Translations under genes and position numbers: made by a program
The notes under the pieces: model-generated
What the model was told of the DNA's origin: nothing
The model's input: the letters and a program-made list of their open reading frames with translations, nothing else
Databases searched by the model: none
In this document: piece after piece, positions 17,435 through 25,262 of the stretch
Layout of the letters: the number at the start of each line of letters is the position of its first letter
Position numbering within the stretch: the stretch's first letter is position 1
Assembly: GCA_003221615.1 (NCBI GenBank)
Contig: QHSQ01000005.1
Span: 1-32,657 of the forward strand
DNA: 32,657 bases
From: Candidatus Rokuibacteriota bacterium
Lineage (GTDB): Bacteria; Methylomirabilota; Methylomirabilia; Rokubacteriales; CSP1-6
Reading direction: 5' to 3'

Positions 17435-17767
17435 ATGATCGAGCGGCGTGCCGATCTCCGAGGGACCGATGACTTCGTCGCCGAAATCGCCCTCAGTAGG
17501 CGCGCGTGCCGTCCAGCCGACGCGGCGAGCTCGTTCTGCCGCCGACGCTTCACACATCCCCGTCGGCCTACTCGGTTCGACGAGCGTGGATTTCTCGTGA
17601 TCGACACCTGTCACTGTCTATTGCCGACCGGCCACGACCTTGGATGCATCTGCGAGCACGCGATCGAACGTCGAGTCTTTCGCATCGATGCCGACGGACG
17701 GGAGCACTACGCGACCAGGCCCTTGGCGAAGCCGGCGCCGACGTCAGGCAGGCGGCAGCGCATCTAA
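17435..17767 (+). CDS. Small hypothetical open frame, cysteine-containing
   Basis: This 110-codon frame is preceded by GGAGAGG two bases before the ATG. It contains six cysteines, including the pairs TCHC and GCIC in VIDTCHCLLPTGHDLGCICE, followed by RRVFRIDADGREHY. I recognise no family. The arginine-rich N-terminal and C-terminal parts look like chance translation in GC-rich DNA, and the surroundings are a decayed region. If it is not a gene, then 17289-17764 holds nothing recognisable apart from TACACT at 17385-17390, a possible -10 box. Confidence 0.3.
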   Translation: MIERRADLRGTDDFVAEIALSRRACRPADAASSFCRRRFTHPRRPTRFDERGFLVIDTCHCLLPTGHDLGCICEHAIERRVFRIDADGREHYATRPLAKPAPTSGRRQRI

Positions 17768-18046
17768 GCAGGGCAAGGGCTTCGCCCTCGTGGACATGTT
17801 CACGACCAAGGGCGAGCTCGACGCCATGGGCTGCTCCCGAAGGAGATCAGCGGCGACCCGAAGCTCTACACCGAGTCGTTCGAGCACGCGCGCGAGGCGT
17901 TTCCACCCGACTCGCTCGTCAGCCGCGACGGCGTGGCGCGTGTCATCGAGACCATGCGCGCTTTCGACGCCGTGCCGGCCGGCATGAAGATGGAGCCGGA
18001 GAGCGTCTACGACAACCGGTTCGTGCTGAAGGCGCTCGGCCGCTAG
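17765..18046 (+). pseudogene. C-terminal remnant of an NMT1/NitT-TauT-type binding protein
   Basis: Two frames together give the end of an NMT1-like periplasmic binding protein. The first reads GKGFALVDMFTTKGELDAMG (to about 17830). After a one-base shift, the second reads LLPKEISGDPKLYTESFEHA and continues through VARVIETMRAFDAVPAGMKM to NRFVLKALGR and a TAG at 18044-18046. The N-terminal two thirds, with signal peptide and ligand site, are absent upstream. With the shift and the truncation this cannot make a working receptor. It converges on the enolase-superfamily gene with a 13-base gap. Confidence 0.65.
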
Positions 18047-18059
18047 CCGCTCGCTGCGT

Positions 18060-19148
18060 TCAGCCGACCTGGTAGCGCTTCATCGCCGCCTGGTCGAACG
18101 CGAGCCCGAGCCCCGGCTTCTTCGGTACCACGAGCTGACCGCGCTCGATGGGCGGCGTCTCCTCGTAGAGCGCGAGCGTCCACGGCATGTACTCGACGGT
18201 GAGGCCGTTGGGGATGGCCGAGACGAGGTGCACATGGATTTCCGGGACCAGATGGCTCACGACGGGCAGATTGAACGCCTCGGCCATGCCCGCGACCTTC
18301 ATCCACTGCGTGATGCCGCCCACGCGCAGGAGATCGATCATCACGATGTCGATCGAGCGCGCTTCCAGCAGATGGCGGAAGGGGACGATGCCGTAGTGGT
18401 ACTCGCCCGCGGCGATCGGCGTCGTCAGCGCGTCGGCGATGCGCGCCATGCCGGGATAGTCGTCGTGGGTGGTCGGGTCCTCGAGCCAGAAGAGGTGATA
18501 GGGCTCGATGCGGCGCCCCACGTCGATCGCCTGGTTCACGCTCCAGAGCTGGTTGATGTCGCACATCAGGTCGATGTCCGGGCCGATCGACTCGCGCATG
18601 ACTCGCACGCGCTCGACGGAGGCGGCGACGGTCGGCTCGCTCCCGCACTGCATCTTCATCTGGCGAAAGCCCATGTCGCGAAGACGCGGGCCCGCCTTGG
18701 CGAGATAGTCGATCGGGTGCGGGCGCATCAGCGCGCCGCTCGCGTAGGTGGTCACGCGGTCGCGCAGGCCGCCGAGCAAGGCGCACACGGACTGGCCCAT
18801 CGCCTTGCCCTTGAGGTCCCAGCACGCGATGTCCACCGCGGAGAGCGCCAGGGTGAAGATGCCGCCGGGTCCCGAGCTGCCCGCCGCGCGTCGGAGCTTG
18901 GCCGTGATGGCTTCCACCTGGGTCGGATCCTCGCCGATCGTGAGGCGGGCGAGCTCGTCCACCGCGGCCTTGAGCGCCGGCGTGAGGGCGCCGCCGAAGA
19001 ACGTCAGGCCGAGGCCCACCGCGCCCTGATCGGTCCCGAGCTCGAGCGTGACGAACTCGCGCGTGTCGGTGGGGGCGGGCAGGCCCACGACGAGGGGGTT
19101 GTCCGCCGGCGTTCGCAGCGCGCGCGTGGTCACGTGCGTGATCTTCAT
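18060..19148 (-). CDS. Mandelate racemase/muconate lactonizing enzyme family protein (enolase superfamily)
   Basis: This 362-residue (beta/alpha)7-beta barrel enzyme abstracts a proton alpha to a carboxylate. The N-terminal capping domain (1-125) ends in SAVDIACWDLKGKAMGQSV. Predicted Mg2+ ligands are Asp197 (CDINQLW), Glu223 (WLEDPT) and Glu249 (AAGEYHYG). An Asp272/His299 dyad is present (IDLLRVGGIT; SHLVPE). The KxK motif on the second strand reads Lys165-Met-Gln167, so its second lysine is missing; chemistry may rest on the His-Asp dyad, as in some acid-sugar dehydratases. AAGGAGA upstream supports the ATG at 19148. It diverges from the dioxygenase genes with 44 bases between starts. Dehydratase, racemase or cycloisomerase activity cannot be separated from sequence. 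Confidence 0.9.
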   Translation of the reverse strand: MKITHVTTRALRTPADNPLVVGLPAPTDTREFVTLELGTDQGAVGLGLTFFGGALTPALKAAVDELARLTIGEDPTQVEAITAKLRRAAGSSGPGGIFTLALSAVDIACWDLKGKAMGQSVCALLGGLRDRVTTYASGALMRPHPIDYLAKAGPRLRDMGFRQMKMQCGSEPTVAASVERVRVMRESIGPDIDLMCDINQLWSVNQAIDVGRRIEPYHLFWLEDPTTHDDYPGMARIADALTTPIAAGEYHYGIVPFRHLLEARSIDIVMIDLLRVGGITQWMKVAGMAEAFNLPVVSHLVPEIHVHLVSAIPNGLTVEYMPWTLALYEETPPIERGQLVVPKKPGLGLAFDQAAMKRYQVG

Positions 19149-19178
19149 GGGGCCGTCTCCTTCGGGGTTGTGGTCGCC

Positions 19179-19193
19179 TACAATACACTCCCG
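19179..19193 (+). promoter_or_regulatory. Candidate -10 box giving a leaderless dioxygenase transcript
   Basis: TACAAT (19179-19184) ends 8 bases before the GTG at 19193, so transcription would start at or next to the initiation codon; no Shine-Dalgarno is seen. No good -35 box is visible in the 44-base divergent gap, so this remains a weak call. Confidence 0.3.
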
Positions 19194-20279
19194 TGAACGT
19201 CCAATCCATCAAGGCTCTGGTCCAGCCCAACCGCGTCCATCGCGCCGTCTACACCGATCCTGAGATCTTCGAGCTCGAGATGGACCGGATCTTTGGCCGC
19301 GCGTGGCTGATCCTCGGTCACGAGAGCCAGGTGCGGAGCCCCGGCGATTTCTTCACGACGCGCATGGGGCGCGAGCCCGTCATCGTGACGCGCCACCGCG
19401 ACGGCGCGGTGCACGTGCTCGTCAACCGCTGCGCCCATCGCGGCGCGCGCGTGTGCGAGGCGCCGGCCGGGACCGCGTCCGAGTTCGTGTGCGCATATCA
19501 CGGCTGGACGTACGGAACCGACGGCTGCCTCGTGGGCCTGCCGCTGCCGGGCGGCTACGAGCGTCCGGCGGGCGAGTCGACGGGCGGCGGGCTTGGGCGT
19601 GTGCCGCGCGTCGACGCCTATCGAGGTTTTCTGTTCGCGTCGATGGCCGAGCACGGCCCGACGCTCGCCGGATTCCTCGGTCCTCTCCGCGCGTCGTTGC
19701 GCGCCGTGGGACGTCTGGGAGAACACCGGCCTCTGGGTCGCGGGCTGCGGCCACTCCTGGATGGCTGACTACCACGACGACAGCCGCCTCGTGGCGGCCC
19801 TCGATCATCCGGCGTTCGCCGAGTATCGCGCGGCGCTCGAGCGGCGTCTCGGTCGCGACGGTGCCGCGCGTGTGCTGGGCGAGCTGCGCTGGAACAGCAT
19901 CGTCTATCCCAACTGCTCCTTCATGAGCCAGTTCCGTCAGCTTCGGATCGTTCATCCGATCGCGGTGGACCGCACGGTCGTCCACGCGTACTCATTCAGG
20001 CTCAAGGGCGCCCCGGAGCGGATGTTCCGCGACACCGTGGCGTTCTCGAACGTCGTCAACGGAACGGCCTCGCCGGTGCTCACCGACGACCTCGAGGTGT
20101 ACGAGCGTACGCAAGAGGGGCTCGGCGACCAGCGATCCGACTGGGTGTTCCTCGGGCGAGGCCAGGGGCGGGACGTGCCGGACGGCGCCGGCGTGCTGCG
20201 CGGCGGGAGCGGCACCAGCGAGATTCATATCCGCAACCAGCTTTCCGCCTGGCTCGAGTACATGACCGACGAGGGCTGA
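19193..20279 (+). pseudogene. Rieske aromatic-ring-hydroxylating dioxygenase alpha subunit, catalytic segment deleted
   Basis: The first frame (from GTG 19193) carries an intact Rieske domain with the 2Fe-2S ligands Cys80-x-His82 and Cys100-x2-His103 (NRCAHRG; CAYHGWTYGTDG), up to about GFLGPLRASLRA. Near 19699-19710 the family sequence jumps to another frame, WENTGLWVAGCGHSWMADYH, and then follows the alpha-subunit C-terminus to the TGA at 20279, including LKGAPERMFRDTVAFSN and TDDLEVYERTQEGL. Roughly 80 residues are missing. This is the stretch normally holding NWKLQxEN and DxYHxxFxH, with the two histidines that bind the mononuclear iron. The predicted product therefore lacks the oxygenation site. 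The beta-subunit gene follows one base later. An assembly or sequencing error cannot be excluded. Confidence 0.82.
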
Positions 20280-20280
20280 G

Positions 20281-20769
20281 ATGGACGCGGCCGCCCGTGT
20301 CGAGCTGCGCTCCGAGATGGAGCAGTTCCTGTATCGCGAGGCCCGGTTGCTCGACAGCGGCCGGTTCTACGAATGGCTCGGGCTCTTCACCGACGATGCG
20401 ACGTACTGGATTCCGCTGCAGGCCGATCAAGCAGACCCGCAGACGACTTCGTCGATCGTGTACGACGACCGACGGCTGCTCGAGGTGCGCATCCGTCAGT
20501 TCCAGCATCCGCGGGCCCACGCTAGGACGCCCGCTCCGCGCACCGTGCACCAGGTCGGCAACGTCCAGGTCGTGGAAGCCGGCGCGCACCATGTCCGCGT
20601 CGGCTCGACGCTCGTTCTGGTCGAATACCGCCGCGAGCGCCAGCGGGTGTGGGGTGCGCTCGTCGAGCATCGCCTGCGTCGGACCGCCGATGGGCTGCGG
20701 ATCGCCGCCAAGCGGGTCGACCTCGTGAATTCGGAAGCGGAGCTGGACGGTATCGTGTGCTTGTTCTGA
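20281..20769 (+). CDS. Aromatic-ring-hydroxylating dioxygenase beta subunit
   Basis: This 162-residue protein has the SnoaL-like cone fold of the small subunits of Rieske dioxygenases, which hold the alpha subunits in an alpha3beta3 assembly. Typical landmarks are EQFLYREARLLDSGRFYEWL, LFTDDATYWIPL, DDRRLLEVRIRQF, the loop APRTVHQVGNVQVV and the C-terminal RIAAKRVDLVNSEAEL. It is full length and in one frame, in contrast to its damaged alpha partner directly upstream (1-base gap). Its TGA overlaps the ATG of the following permease (TGATG, 20767-20771), so dioxygenase and transporter genes are co-transcribed, as in clusters where the importer brings in the aromatic substrate. Confidence 0.9.
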   Translation: MDAAARVELRSEMEQFLYREARLLDSGRFYEWLGLFTDDATYWIPLQADQADPQTTSSIVYDDRRLLEVRIRQFQHPRAHARTPAPRTVHQVGNVQVVEAGAHHVRVGSTLVLVEYRRERQRVWGALVEHRLRRTADGLRIAAKRVDLVNSEAELDGIVCLF

Positions 20770-21530
20770 TGGGAGCATCCCTGCGCTCCCGCTGGATCGG
20801 TCTCGCGCTGCTCGCGGCGATGCTCCTGATCTGGCAGCTCGCAATGCGGTTCGAGCACCCCAACTTTCTGATGGGCCCGCTCGAGATCGCACGGCATTTC
20901 GGTGAGGCGCTCAGGTCAGGTGAGCTCTTGCCGCACATCGGCGCCAGCCTCGTTCGCTCGCTGCCGGGTTTCATCATCGGCTCGCTCGTCGGCGTGGTAC
21001 TCGGCCTCCTGGCGGGGTTCGCGCGAAGCCTGGATCAGCTCCTGAGTCCTCCCGTGTTCCTGAGCTATCCGGTCCCGAAGATCGTGTTCCTCCCGATCGT
21101 GATGCTCTGGCTGGGGATCGGGGACCTGTCGAAGATCGTCGTCATCTCGCTCGCCTGTTTTTATCCGTGCTTCATCAACGCGTACTACGGCGCCCGCGGG
21201 ACGTCGACGATCATGGTGTGGAGCGGCCTCAACATGGGCGCGCGCCGGTCGCAGATCTTCCGGAAGGTCGTGGTCCCGAGCGCACTCCCGCTCGTCTTCG
21301 CCGGGCTCCGCGTGTCGCTGGCGCTTTCGTTCATCCTGCTCTTCTCGACCGAGATGATCAACGCACGCTCAGGGCTCGGCTTTCTAATTCGGCAGTCGGA
21401 ATCGAGCCTGAGATTCGATCTGATGTACGTGGCGATCGTCGCGGTCGCCGCGCTCGGCTATGCCGGTGATGAGCTGCTCCTACTGGTGCGGCGGCGTGTC
21501 CTCGCGTGGCAGCAGGCGATCAGCCGGTGA
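20769..21530 (+). CDS. NitT/TauT-type ABC transporter permease (SsuC-like), first of two
   Basis: This 253-residue inner-membrane permease belongs to the nitrate/taurine/sulfonate group. Hydrophobic segments start at about residue 10 (IGLALLAAMLLIWQLAM). The periplasmic HIGASLVRSLPGFIIGSLVG, SYPVPKIVFLPIVMLWLGIG, the EAA-type loop NMGARRSQIFRKVVVPSALP and the late STEMINARSGLGFLI are all typical of SsuC/TauC. The ATG at 20769 overlaps the beta-subunit stop by one base. It probably pairs as a heterodimer with the next gene, whose GTG overlaps its stop. The matching ATPase and binding protein are on the opposite strand at 23296-24066 and 22313-23299. Confidence 0.92.
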   Translation: MGASLRSRWIGLALLAAMLLIWQLAMRFEHPNFLMGPLEIARHFGEALRSGELLPHIGASLVRSLPGFIIGSLVGVVLGLLAGFARSLDQLLSPPVFLSYPVPKIVFLPIVMLWLGIGDLSKIVVISLACFYPCFINAYYGARGTSTIMVWSGLNMGARRSQIFRKVVVPSALPLVFAGLRVSLALSFILLFSTEMINARSGLGFLIRQSESSLRFDLMYVAIVAVAALGYAGDELLLLVRRRVLAWQQAISR

Positions 21531-22312
21531 GCTTACGCTGGCCCGACCCGGCCTCCATCGCCCGGCGGGTGGCCCTCCTGGCGATCGGGATCCTCGCCTG
21601 GGAAGCGATGGCGCGAAGCGGACTGTGGAGCCCGCTCATCGTTCCATCCGTCGTGCGAATCGGCTACCAGCTCTGGCTGCTGGTGACCCGACCTGAGTCG
21701 CTCGTGGAAGCATGGTACTCGGTGGCGCGAGGCCTCGGCGGCTTCGCCCTCGCCGCGGTAGTCGGCGTGGCTCTCGGCGTGCTGATGGGCCGCTCGGCGC
21801 TGGCCGCGGCCTTCTTCGGCCCGGTCTTCTCGGGGACCTATCCAATCCCGAAGATCGCCTTGTTCCCGATCTTCATCTATCTCTTCGGCATCGGCAGTCT
21901 CTCCAAGGTCTTGTTGATCTTCCTCGAATGCCTCTACCCGATCGTCATCACCACGCAGGCGGGCGGCCGCGCGGTGAACCGCGTCTTGCTGTGGTCGGCC
22001 GCCAACATGGGCGCCTCGCGCGCGCGCATCCTCTGGAGAGTCGTCGTGCCTGCGACCGCACCCTTCATCTTCGCGGGATTCCGGGTCGCTCTGCCCATCG
22101 CGATGATCGTGGTGATCATCACCGAGATGATCAGCTCGGCCGACGGGCTGGGCTATCTGGTCATGTACTCCCTCGCCTCGTTCAAGACCGATCGCATGCT
22201 GGCGGTCGTGCTCGTGATCGCGCTGCTCGGCGTGGCGCTCGATCGACTGGTCGTCCGCCTTCGCAATCGGCTCGTGTTCTGGGAGCGCCTCGAGTCGTAC
22301 TACGCGGAGTAG
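21527..22312 (+). CDS. NitT/TauT-type ABC transporter permease (SsuC-like), second of two
   Basis: This 261-residue permease is of the same group as the preceding gene but clearly diverged: GGFALAAVVGVALGVLMGRS, TYPIPKIALFPIFIYLFGIG, the EAA-type loop NMGASRARILWRVVVPATAP and IITEMISSADGLGYLVMYSL. Two non-identical permeases suggest a heterodimeric pore. The GTG at 21527 overlaps the upstream TGA; seven extra codons from an ATG at 21506 are possible but less likely. The TAG at 22310-22312 is directly followed by the stop of the convergent binding-protein gene, with no base between, so the two transcripts must overlap. Confidence 0.92.
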   Translation: MSLRWPDPASIARRVALLAIGILAWEAMARSGLWSPLIVPSVVRIGYQLWLLVTRPESLVEAWYSVARGLGGFALAAVVGVALGVLMGRSALAAAFFGPVFSGTYPIPKIALFPIFIYLFGIGSLSKVLLIFLECLYPIVITTQAGGRAVNRVLLWSAANMGASRARILWRVVVPATAPFIFAGFRVALPIAMIVVIITEMISSADGLGYLVMYSLASFKTDRMLAVVLVIALLGVALDRLVVRLRNRLVFWERLESYYAE

Positions 22313-23299
22313 CTACTTCGGCAAATACCCGAGGTCCACCATCTCGTCGACGTTCACCAGCTTCTCGAGCCAGCCGAGCTTCTCGTGCATGAAGACCGCG
22401 AGCTTCTTGAGGCTGGCGACGTCGACGCGGCCGTCGGGGTCGCGCTTCCAGTCGGCATTTTTCAGATAGATCTCGAGCGGAGTGCGGACGAAGTTGGCCT
22501 TGTGCAGGTCGCGCTTGGCCTGGGCGGTGTTGGCCAGGTAGTAGCGTGTCACCGCGACGTAGTCGGCGAGGAACGCGCGGACCGCATCGGGCTGAGCCTT
22601 CAGGAACTTCTCGCCGAACCACACGTCGAGGAGCTCGTGATCGTAGCCGACCGCCTTCACGGCGGTGAAGAGGGTGCGCAGGCCGCCCTTGGCGATCTCC
22701 GCGGAATAGAACGGCTCCACAAACGTGCCCAGGTTGACCTTGTCCGAGCGCACCGCGACGCCCATGGCCGGAAACGCGATCGGGATGACCTTGACGTCCT
22801 TGTCGGGGACGAGCCCGGCGTTGAGCAGGGCGGCGCGCACCCAGAGATCGGTCGCGGTCTTGAAGCCGAGGACCCCCGCGGTGCCGCCCTTGAGGTCCTT
22901 CACGCTCTTGACGGGCGCGTCGTCCTTGACCATGTAGGCGGTCGTGAACCAGTCCTTGCCGTCGGCCTCGAGACAGATTCCCGCCGCGATCTTGATGTCC
23001 AGGCCCTGCGCGCGCGCGAAGATCACCGCCAGACCAGGCGCGGTGCCGCCGTCGAGCTCGTTCGCCAGATAAGCCTGGAAGCGCTCGGGGTTGCCCTGGA
23101 ACGAGACGAGCTTGAGGCGGTACTTCGTACCCTGGCCGGGCGCCAGATCGGGCCGCGCCGCCATGAGCCACGCCTGCTCCTCGGCCGCGAAGCCGTGGCC
23201 GAACCGGATCAACGGAGGGTCGGCCGCGAGAACCGCGAGCGGCGTGAGCACCTGTAGAGTGACCAGACAGACTAGGCCGAGCATTGCCCGAAGGTTCAC
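22313..23299 (-). CDS. NitT/TauT-type ABC transporter substrate-binding protein (NMT1-like)
   Basis: This 328-residue periplasmic receptor has a signal peptide (MLGLVCLVTLQVLTPLAVLA, cut before DPP). It is followed by an NMT1/SsuA-type two-lobe domain: LIRFGHGFAAEEQAWLMAAR, ELDGGTAPGLAVIFARAQGL, VKSVKDLKGGTAGVLGFKTA, LWVRAALLNAGLVPDKDVKV and MGVAVRSDKVNLGTFVEPFY. This family binds small organic anions such as sulfonates, pyrimidine precursors or aromatic acids. The nearby oxygenases favour an aromatic or similar carboxylate, by inference. The GTG start overlaps the stop of the ATPase gene (GTGA, 23296-23299), which is translated first in this operon. Confidence 0.92.
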   Translation of the reverse strand: MNLRAMLGLVCLVTLQVLTPLAVLAADPPLIRFGHGFAAEEQAWLMAARPDLAPGQGTKYRLKLVSFQGNPERFQAYLANELDGGTAPGLAVIFARAQGLDIKIAAGICLEADGKDWFTTAYMVKDDAPVKSVKDLKGGTAGVLGFKTATDLWVRAALLNAGLVPDKDVKVIPIAFPAMGVAVRSDKVNLGTFVEPFYSAEIAKGGLRTLFTAVKAVGYDHELLDVWFGEKFLKAQPDAVRAFLADYVAVTRYYLANTAQAKRDLHKANFVRTPLEIYLKNADWKRDPDGRVDVASLKKLAVFMHEKLGWLEKLVNVDEMVDLGYLPK

Positions 23300-24066
23300 G
23301 ATGGCTTCTCCTCTCGGATCAGGTCCCAGATACGGTTGCGAGTTTCCAGGAATGCGATCGACTTACGCACCGAGACGGAGCGCGGGCGCGGCAGCGCGAC
23401 CCCGACCTCCTCGCGGATCCGGGCCGGGCGCGCGCTGAGCACGACGACGCGGTCGCCCAGATAGACCGCCTCGTCGATATCGTGCGTGACGAAGAAGATC
23501 GTCTTGCGCGTGCGCTCCCAGATGCCGGTCAGCTCCTGTTGCATCGTCTCGCGGGTCTGCGCGTCGAGCGAGCCGAACGGCTCGTCCATCAGCAGGACTT
23601 CAGGATCGAAGGCGAGCACCCGCGCCAGCGCCACCCGTTGCTTCATCCCCCCCGAGAGCTCGGCCGGGAGATGATCGCGGAACTCCGAGAGCCCGGTCAG
23701 CTCGAGATAGCGGTCGACGACGGCGGCGCGCTCCGCCGCCGGCGCGCCGCGGACCTCGAGGCCCCAACCGACGTTGCCACCGACGGTGCGCCAGGGAAAG
23801 AGCGAGAACTCCTGAAATACCATGCCGCGATCGGGCCCCGGCCCGACGACCGCGCGGCCGTGTACGCGGATCTCGCCGGCGTCGCCCGGGATGAAGCCGC
23901 CAAGGACGTGCAGCAAGGTGCTCTTGCCGCATCCGCTCGGCCCCACGACGGTGACGAACTCGCCGTCGGCGACGGACAGGCGCGCGAGGTCGAGCACCTC
24001 GAGCGTTCGACCGTCGCGCGCGTACGTCTTGCGGAGCCCGACGACGTCCAGCGCGGGCGTGCTCAT
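23296..24066 (-). CDS. NitT/TauT-type ABC transporter ATP-binding protein (SsuB/TauB-like)
   Basis: This 256-residue ATPase energises the importer whose permeases are at 20769-22312. It shows Walker A GPSGCGKST, the Q-loop MVFQEFSLFPWRTVGGNVGW (the FPW sequence is typical of SsuB/TauB), the signature LSGGMKQRVALARVLA, Walker B VLLMDEPFGSLDAQTR and the H-loop FFVTHDIDEAVYLGDRV. The length is normal. It starts two bases from the end of the FAD monooxygenase gene and overlaps the binding-protein gene, so transport and catabolic genes share one minus-strand transcript. Confidence 0.94.
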   Translation of the reverse strand: MSTPALDVVGLRKTYARDGRTLEVLDLARLSVADGEFVTVVGPSGCGKSTLLHVLGGFIPGDAGEIRVHGRAVVGPGPDRGMVFQEFSLFPWRTVGGNVGWGLEVRGAPAAERAAVVDRYLELTGLSEFRDHLPAELSGGMKQRVALARVLAFDPEVLLMDEPFGSLDAQTRETMQQELTGIWERTRKTIFFVTHDIDEAVYLGDRVVVLSARPARIREEVGVALPRPRSVSVRKSIAFLETRNRIWDLIREEKPS

Positions 24067-24067
24067 C

Positions 24068-25249
24068 TCAGGGGGCCTCGGTGGCGCGAGGCGGCCAGGC
24101 CAGCAGCCGCTCGAGCGCGGTGCGCGTCAGTTCGGGCGACCGGCCCTCGCGGCGGACGCGCCGGTTCCGGAGCCAGCACGCGAGCGTGCCGGTGAGCTGG
24201 CCCTCTTCGCCGATCTGGCGCGACAGGCGGACGATCGTCTCGACTCGCGGCCGCCGGCGCGCGACGTAGCTCGTCAGCGCCGCCGGCGTGTCCGTCTCGC
24301 CCCGGGCGGCCCGCGACAGCTCGTCGGCGAGGACGGCGGCGTCTTCCATCGCCATGCCCGCGCCCTGGCCCATGTTCGGCGTCAGCGCGTGCGCCGCGTC
24401 GCCCAGGAGCGCGACGCGGCCGCGAACCCAGGCGGCCTGATGGACTTCCTCGATGTCGGTGCACACGACGCCGTCGGTCGACCCCAGCCGGCCGAGTGCA
24501 TGCCGCACTCGCGAATCGGTGAACTCGCCGAACATGGATTGCAGCGCGGTCACGCTCTCGAGCCCCCACGCGCGGCTCTCGCGCGGCGAGTTGAAGGTGG
24601 TCCACACGTAGAGTTGGCGGCCGCCGATCGGCACGAGGCCGACACGCTTGCCGTGGCCGAGGAACTCGGTGAAATGCTCGAGGCCGTCGCGGTTGTCCAC
24701 GACGAAGCGGTGGGACCGATATCCGAGGTACACGGGGTCGTTCGCCCCGAAGAATCGCGCCCGCACCGCGGATCGGATCCCGTCGGCGCCGACCAGCACG
24801 TCGCCCATGAAGGTCTGGCCGCTCTCGGTCTCGACCCGCACGCCGTCCGGCCCGGCCTCGAGGGCGACGAGGCGGGTGTCGGGCTGAACGATCCCGGCGG
24901 GCAGGCCGTCGGACAGGCACTCGTGCAGGTGAGCCCGGTGGCAGAGCGCGCCGATCGCGAGGCGGCCCTCCGCGTACAGCGGCCGATAGTCTCGGATCGC
25001 CAGCGGCCGACCGCGCTGGTCGAAGGTCTCGCGCGCCAGGTACGCGGAGCTTCGCGAGCGCACACCCGGCGCCAGGCCGTTCGCCTCGAGCACGCCCATG
25101 GCGTTCGGATTCATGATGATCCCGGCGCCGACCGTCGTGAGCTTGGACGCGCGCTCGAGCACGACGACGGGGAGCCCCGCCAGACCTAGCTCCCGCGCGA
25201 GGGAGAGCCCGCCGATCCCGCCGCCCACGACGATCGTGGTGAGGGGCAT
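24068..25249 (-). CDS. FAD-dependent aromatic hydroxylase-type monooxygenase
   Basis: This 393-residue flavoprotein belongs to the group A (PHBH/salicylate hydroxylase-like) monooxygenases, which use NAD(P)H and O2 to hydroxylate phenolic acids. Motifs are the N-terminal dinucleotide-binding GGGIGG (9-14) with ERA about 20 residues on, the DG motif VGADGIRSAVRARF (Asp156-Gly157), and the GD motif ALLGDAAHALTPNMGQG (Gly283-Asp284), which binds the FAD ribityl chain. The overall pattern resembles salicylate, 3-hydroxybenzoate or 6-hydroxynicotinate hydroxylases; the substrate is not determined. It is third in the operon FAH-family enzyme, aldo/keto reductase, monooxygenase, ATPase, binding protein. 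Confidence 0.92.
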   Translation of the reverse strand: MPLTTIVVGGGIGGLSLARELGLAGLPVVVLERASKLTTVGAGIIMNPNAMGVLEANGLAPGVRSRSSAYLARETFDQRGRPLAIRDYRPLYAEGRLAIGALCHRAHLHECLSDGLPAGIVQPDTRLVALEAGPDGVRVETESGQTFMGDVLVGADGIRSAVRARFFGANDPVYLGYRSHRFVVDNRDGLEHFTEFLGHGKRVGLVPIGGRQLYVWTTFNSPRESRAWGLESVTALQSMFGEFTDSRVRHALGRLGSTDGVVCTDIEEVHQAAWVRGRVALLGDAAHALTPNMGQGAGMAMEDAAVLADELSRAARGETDTPAALTSYVARRRPRVETIVRLSRQIGEEGQLTGTLACWLRNRRVRREGRSPELTRTALERLLAWPPRATEAP

Positions 25250-25262
25250 CGGCGGGCGAGGC

